A program made the position numbers and the translations under genes. A DNA stretch of 64,000 nt from Syntrophaceae bacterium UBA2280 (GTDB taxonomy: Bacteria; Desulfobacterota; Syntrophia; Syntrophales; Smithellaceae). Below the pieces are notes generated by a model. It had not been told where the DNA came from. It did no database searches and worked only from the letters and a program-made list of their open reading frames with translations. Positions 60,573 to 64,000 of the stretch are shown in pieces. The DNA is taken from the NCBI GenBank assembly GCA_002347685.1, contig DDWS01000059.1:54169-118168 (forward strand), in the 5' to 3' direction. The stretch's first letter is position 1. Every line of letters starts with the position of its first letter.

Positions 60573-61985
60573 ATGTTAAAGCCCTTACGCGTGCTGATGG
60601 TTGAAGATTCGGAAGACGATGCCGTTTTACTGCTGAGGACACTCAAGCGCAGCGGCTACGAACCCGCGGCCCATCGGGTGCAGAGCGCTGATGAGATGGC
60701 GCTGGCGCTTGCTGACGGGACCTGGGATATCATTTTCTGCGATTACCATATGCCGGGTTTCAGTGGCCTCGACGCCATCGCGCTTTTGAAGATGATGGCC
60801 CTGGACATTCCGCTGATTGTGGTTTCCGGGGCGATCGGCGAGGAAACCGCGCTCGACTGCATCCACCGGGGCGCTTCCGACTACATTATGAAAGGGAACC
60901 TGGCACGTCTAGGTCTGGCTGTTGAGCGCACGCTGGAAAAAAAGGACATGCGCGACCGGCATAGAAAGGCGGAAGCCCAAAGGGAAGATGCGCTCGAGGC
61001 GCTCAGGCAAAGCGAAAACAAGTACCGGACGATTCTCGAAAGCATCAAAGAAGGTTACTACGAATCAGATCTCAAAGGGAATATTACTTTTTTCAACAAC
61101 GCCCTGTGTGAAATATGGGGATATCCCGAAGAGGAACTGATGGGACTGAACAACCAGACCTATACGGACGTTCCGACGGCCAAAAAGCTCTACCAGGCTC
61201 ACAACAGGGTATACCGCACAGGCGAGCCGGGGCGGATGTTTGACTATGAAATTATTCAAAAAGACAAAACACGCCGACATGTCCAGTCGTCTTTTGCGCT
61301 GCTTAAGGACACCGACGGGAAAGCTATGGGTTTTCGGGGTCTCGTTCGGGACATCACCGAGCTCAAACAAATGGACAAAGCACGTCAGGAGAGCCTTGAG
61401 CGCCTGCATAAATCGCTGGGCGCGACGATTAACGCTGTGGCCGGCATGGTGGAATCACGGGATCCCTATACGGCTGGACATCAGCGCAGAGTCGCGGATC
61501 TGGCTGATGCCATGGCCCGTGAAATGAGGCTGGAGGAAAGCAGAATTGAAGGTCTGCGCATGGCCGGGATGATCCATGATTTGGGGAAGATTGCTATCCC
61601 CTCTGAAATTCTCACCAAGCCGACCAAGTTAACGCAGGTAGAATATCAAATCGTACAAACACACGCTCAATCCGGCTATGATATTTTAAAGGACATCGAC
61701 TTCCCCTGGCCGATTGCCCGCATGGTATTGGAGCATCATGAGAGGATCGATGGATCCGGTTATCCCAATCATCGCAGGGACGGCGACATTCTTATGGAAT
61801 CGAAGATATTGGCGATCGCTGACGTTCTGGAAGCCATGGCGTCGCACCGCCCCTATCGACCGTCCCTTGGGATCGCCCCGGCGCTCGATGAAATCGCCAA
61901 AAACAAAGGAATTCTGTATGATGATGACGTAGCCGACGTCTGCTTGAAATTGTTTGCGGAAAAAAGGTTCAGCTTTACAACATGA
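60573..61985 (+). CDS. Receiver-PAS-HD-GYP response regulator
   Basis: The 470-residue protein has a receiver (1-125: LKPLRVLMVEDSEDD, IIFCDYHMPGFSGLDAI with the phospho-acceptor, and YIMKGNLARL), a PAS domain (about 150-275) and an HD-GYP domain (285-465: AGMIHDLGKIAIPSEIL, LEHHERIDGSGYPN, LAIADVLEAMASHRPYR). It is a phosphorylation-controlled c-di-GMP phosphodiesterase. ATG 60573 has GAGG at 60563-60566 supplied by the last repeat unit; the longer open frame from 60417 only translates repeats. Confidence 0.92.
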   Translation: MLKPLRVLMVEDSEDDAVLLLRTLKRSGYEPAAHRVQSADEMALALADGTWDIIFCDYHMPGFSGLDAIALLKMMALDIPLIVVSGAIGEETALDCIHRGASDYIMKGNLARLGLAVERTLEKKDMRDRHRKAEAQREDALEALRQSENKYRTILESIKEGYYESDLKGNITFFNNALCEIWGYPEEELMGLNNQTYTDVPTAKKLYQAHNRVYRTGEPGRMFDYEIIQKDKTRRHVQSSFALLKDTDGKAMGFRGLVRDITELKQMDKARQESLERLHKSLGATINAVAGMVESRDPYTAGHQRRVADLADAMAREMRLEESRIEGLRMAGMIHDLGKIAIPSEILTKPTKLTQVEYQIVQTHAQSGYDILKDIDFPWPIARMVLEHHERIDGSGYPNHRRDGDILMESKILAIADVLEAMASHRPYRPSLGIAPALDEIAKNKGILYDDDVADVCLKLFAEKRFSFTT

Positions 61986-62019
61986 AGCCCGTTATCTGCA
62001 CGATGAGAAACGAGAAACC

Positions 62020-63972
62020 ATGATGTTGACGCCCCTGAAAGTTTTGATGGTTGAGGATTCGGAAGATGACGAATTGCTGATCCTCCGGACTTTGCGCAAG
62101 GGCGGCTTTGCGCCTGAATCCCTGCGCGTGGAAACAGCCGGTCAAATGGCCGATGCCTTGCGCGGTCAGCCCTGGGATATTGTTCTATGCGACTTCAAGC
62201 TTCCTCAATTCGATGGTCTGGACGCGATTGCTCTTGTTTATGAACTGGACCTGGATATTCCGATTCTCCTCGTGTCGGGTTCGATCGGAGAGGAGATGGC
62301 TGTTGAATGCATGCGCCGTGGCGCCGATGACTACATCATGAAAGACAATCTTTCCCGGTTGTGTCCGGCCATCCATCGCGAGCTGGCCGAGGCACAATCC
62401 CGGACCAAGCGCCGTCAGGCGGAAGCCGCGCTGAAGATAAGCGAAGAAAAATTCAAAACCATTGCCGACTACACAATCAACTTGGAATCCTGGTTCGCGC
62501 CCGACGGCAAATATTTATGGGTAAATCCCGCGGTGGAGCGCTTGACCGGTTATACGGCGGCAGAGGTTTTGGCGATGCCGGACTTCATATCTGTGATGAT
62601 CGCCGAAGAGCACCGTCAAATGTTCAGGCAAAAATTTCAAAATTCGCTGACCGGCACAAGGGGCGAAGATGTTGAAGCCCGTTATCTGCACAAAAACGGT
62701 TCAATGCAGTGGATGAGCATTGCCTGGCAGCCGGTATATGATGCGCAGGGCATCTTCTTAGGTATCCGCACCAGCGGCCGTGATATCACAGCCGCCAAAC
62801 TCGCTCAGGAAGAGCGCCACAACCTGGAGAAGAAATTGTTTCAGGCGCAGAAGATGGAAGCCATCGGCACGCTGGCGGGCGGCATCGCGCATGATTTCAA
62901 CAATATTTTAAGCGGCATCATCGGTTATGCGGAACTGGCCTGCATGCAGTCCGAAGAGAGAATCCGTCGCCAGAACATCAAACAAATCCTGAAGGCGGCG
63001 GACCGCGCCACAAATCTCGTCCGCCAGATCCTGGCCTTCAGCCGACACGTGGATCTCGAAAAAAAGCCGATGGATTTTAAAGCCGTGGTAGGCGAGGTCC
63101 TGAAACTGCTGCGTGCCACGATACCCACAACCATCGAAATGCGCCAGACGCTGACACAGCAGCCGGTGGTCATTTACGCGGACTACACACAGATGCATCA
63201 GGTGATCATGAACATCTGTACCAATGCCGCCCAGGCGATCGGGGAGAAAGGCGGAACGCTTGCTGTGTCGGTGTCCGAGGAATCCGTTCCGGCCGGGTTC
63301 CTGACGCGCGAACTGAATTTGCCCTCCGGTATGTTCGCGAAGCTCAGCGTTTCGGATACCGGGTCCGGAATTGATCCCGCCCACATCTCTCGTCTTTTCG
63401 ATCCTTTCTTTACGACTAAAAAAGTTGGTGAAGGTACCGGTCTGGGGCTGGCGGTGGCTTACGGGATTGTCCATGATCACGGCGGCAGCATCCAGGTGAC
63501 AAGCCATCCTGGTCAGGGCGCGACGTTTGACGTCTATCTTCCGCTTCCCGATCGCGCGAAGGTGACCCCGGATGAGCCACCGGTGGAAGTCCTTGAAGGA
63601 GGTCACGAGCACATCCTTTTTGTTGACGATGAAGGTGCTTTGGTTTTTCTGGGAGAAACCATGCTCACCGATCTGGGCTATCGCGTAACATCCTGCACGG
63701 ACGGTCTGGAGGCGCTTAAAGTCTATCAGTCCGATCCCGGTTCGATAGATCTGGTGATCACAGATATGAATATGCCGGGGCTCTCTGGAAGTGAACTGGC
63801 CACGGAGATTTTGAAATTACGGCCGGATCAGCCAATCATTTTGTGCACGGGATACAGCGATTATATGAACAGCGAAAAGGCACTCAAGCTGGGAATCAAG
63901 GCGTTTGTGATGAAGCCTCTGGCCAGAGGCATGCTGGCCTCGCTTATCCGCAAGGTCTTGAATGCACAATAA
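62020..63972 (+). CDS. Hybrid histidine kinase, receiver-PAS-kinase-receiver
   Basis: The 650-residue soluble protein has an N-terminal receiver (4-122: VLMVEDSEDDELL, IVLCDFKLPQFDG), a PAS domain (about 140-265), HisKA (GGIAHDFNNILSGIIGYAEL), HATPase (NICTNAAQAI, DTGSGI, GTGLGLAVAYGIV) and a C-terminal receiver (530-648: ILFVDDEGAL, LVITDMNMPGLSG, MKPLARGML). Both receivers keep their Asp. The first receiver is similar to that of the upstream gene, so the two arose by duplication. ATG 62020 or 62023 starts the protein; both lack a strong ribosome-binding site. The 28 bases after its stop show nothing. Confidence 0.93.
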   Translation: MMLTPLKVLMVEDSEDDELLILRTLRKGGFAPESLRVETAGQMADALRGQPWDIVLCDFKLPQFDGLDAIALVYELDLDIPILLVSGSIGEEMAVECMRRGADDYIMKDNLSRLCPAIHRELAEAQSRTKRRQAEAALKISEEKFKTIADYTINLESWFAPDGKYLWVNPAVERLTGYTAAEVLAMPDFISVMIAEEHRQMFRQKFQNSLTGTRGEDVEARYLHKNGSMQWMSIAWQPVYDAQGIFLGIRTSGRDITAAKLAQEERHNLEKKLFQAQKMEAIGTLAGGIAHDFNNILSGIIGYAELACMQSEERIRRQNIKQILKAADRATNLVRQILAFSRHVDLEKKPMDFKAVVGEVLKLLRATIPTTIEMRQTLTQQPVVIYADYTQMHQVIMNICTNAAQAIGEKGGTLAVSVSEESVPAGFLTRELNLPSGMFAKLSVSDTGSGIDPAHISRLFDPFFTTKKVGEGTGLGLAVAYGIVHDHGGSIQVTSHPGQGATFDVYLPLPDRAKVTPDEPPVEVLEGGHEHILFVDDEGALVFLGETMLTDLGYRVTSCTDGLEALKVYQSDPGSIDLVITDMNMPGLSGSELATEILKLRPDQPIILCTGYSDYMNSEKALKLGIKAFVMKPLARGMLASLIRKVLNAQ

Positions 63973-64000
63973 CCCCCTGTTAGTAGCAAATAGAAAAGTC

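Overview
The window is a gene-dense, chromosomal stretch of a Gram-negative bacterium. It holds 58 protein-coding genes or gene remnants. I see no rRNA or tRNA genes, no transposase, no phage genes and no CRISPR array. The mix suggests an anaerobic deltaproteobacterium (Desulfobacterota, perhaps Syntrophales-like): a paaK-type CoA ligase paired with an ACT-domain protein, an ADP-forming acyl-CoA synthetase, the archaeal-type first two shikimate-pathway enzymes, a split biotin carboxylase/carboxyltransferase, a CoA-transferase/GNAT fusion, many lipoproteins and an Mla-type lipid system. This placement is inference from gene content; no marker gene was compared.

Layout. 0-9.5 kb: the 3' end of gyrA with its terminator, an archease-rtcB RNA-ligase operon, a small two-repeat zinc protein, an ACT protein with paaK, a degenerate GGDEF protein with a lipoprotein, an HD-GYP protein, a Nudix hydrolase and a thioredoxin with two zinc ribbons. 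9.5-15.7 kb: a YbaK-type deacylase and lysA, then a tight operon read right to left: kamA (lysine 2,3-aminomutase), two ATP-grasp ligases of the D-Ala-D-Ala ligase superfamily, a small membrane protein and a GNAT acetyltransferase. 16-24 kb: mutM, the ADH synthase/dehydroquinate synthase II pair, ADP-forming acyl-CoA synthetase, a PHP phosphoesterase and a DegP-type protease. 23.8-26.7 kb: mlaE, a pseudo-ATPase, mlaD and a lipoprotein. 26.7-38.7 kb: small accessory proteins, pdxT/pdxS, hisF/hisH, a YhcC-type radical SAM protein, mnmG, a CDF metal exporter with a MarR regulator, and trmJ. 38.9-48.3 kb: a KdnB/KdnA-like pair (8-amino-Kdo sugar synthesis), an MFS transporter, a biotin-dependent carboxylase in two subunits and the CoA-transferase/GNAT fusion.

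48.4-64 kb is a signalling island. All genes lie on the + strand: three histidine kinases (one soluble, one with a periplasmic solute-binding domain, one hybrid), two receiver/HD-GYP proteins (one with a receiver lacking its phospho-acceptor Asp), two PAS proteins with no output domain but a shared C-terminal tail, and a stand-alone receiver. Inside it, between 59.37 and 60.57 kb, are three copies of an unusual heptamer-repeat element of inverted GTATCTC/GAGATAC arrays around an A-rich centre. The first two copies bracket a four-helix-bundle (S23/Avd-like) gene, and each copy starts at the stop codon of the gene before it. This is the least explained structure in the window. Other points worth a check are the kamA/ATP-grasp operon, the ATPase-like protein without a Walker A motif in the mla operon, and several signalling or CoA enzymes with missing catalytic residues.
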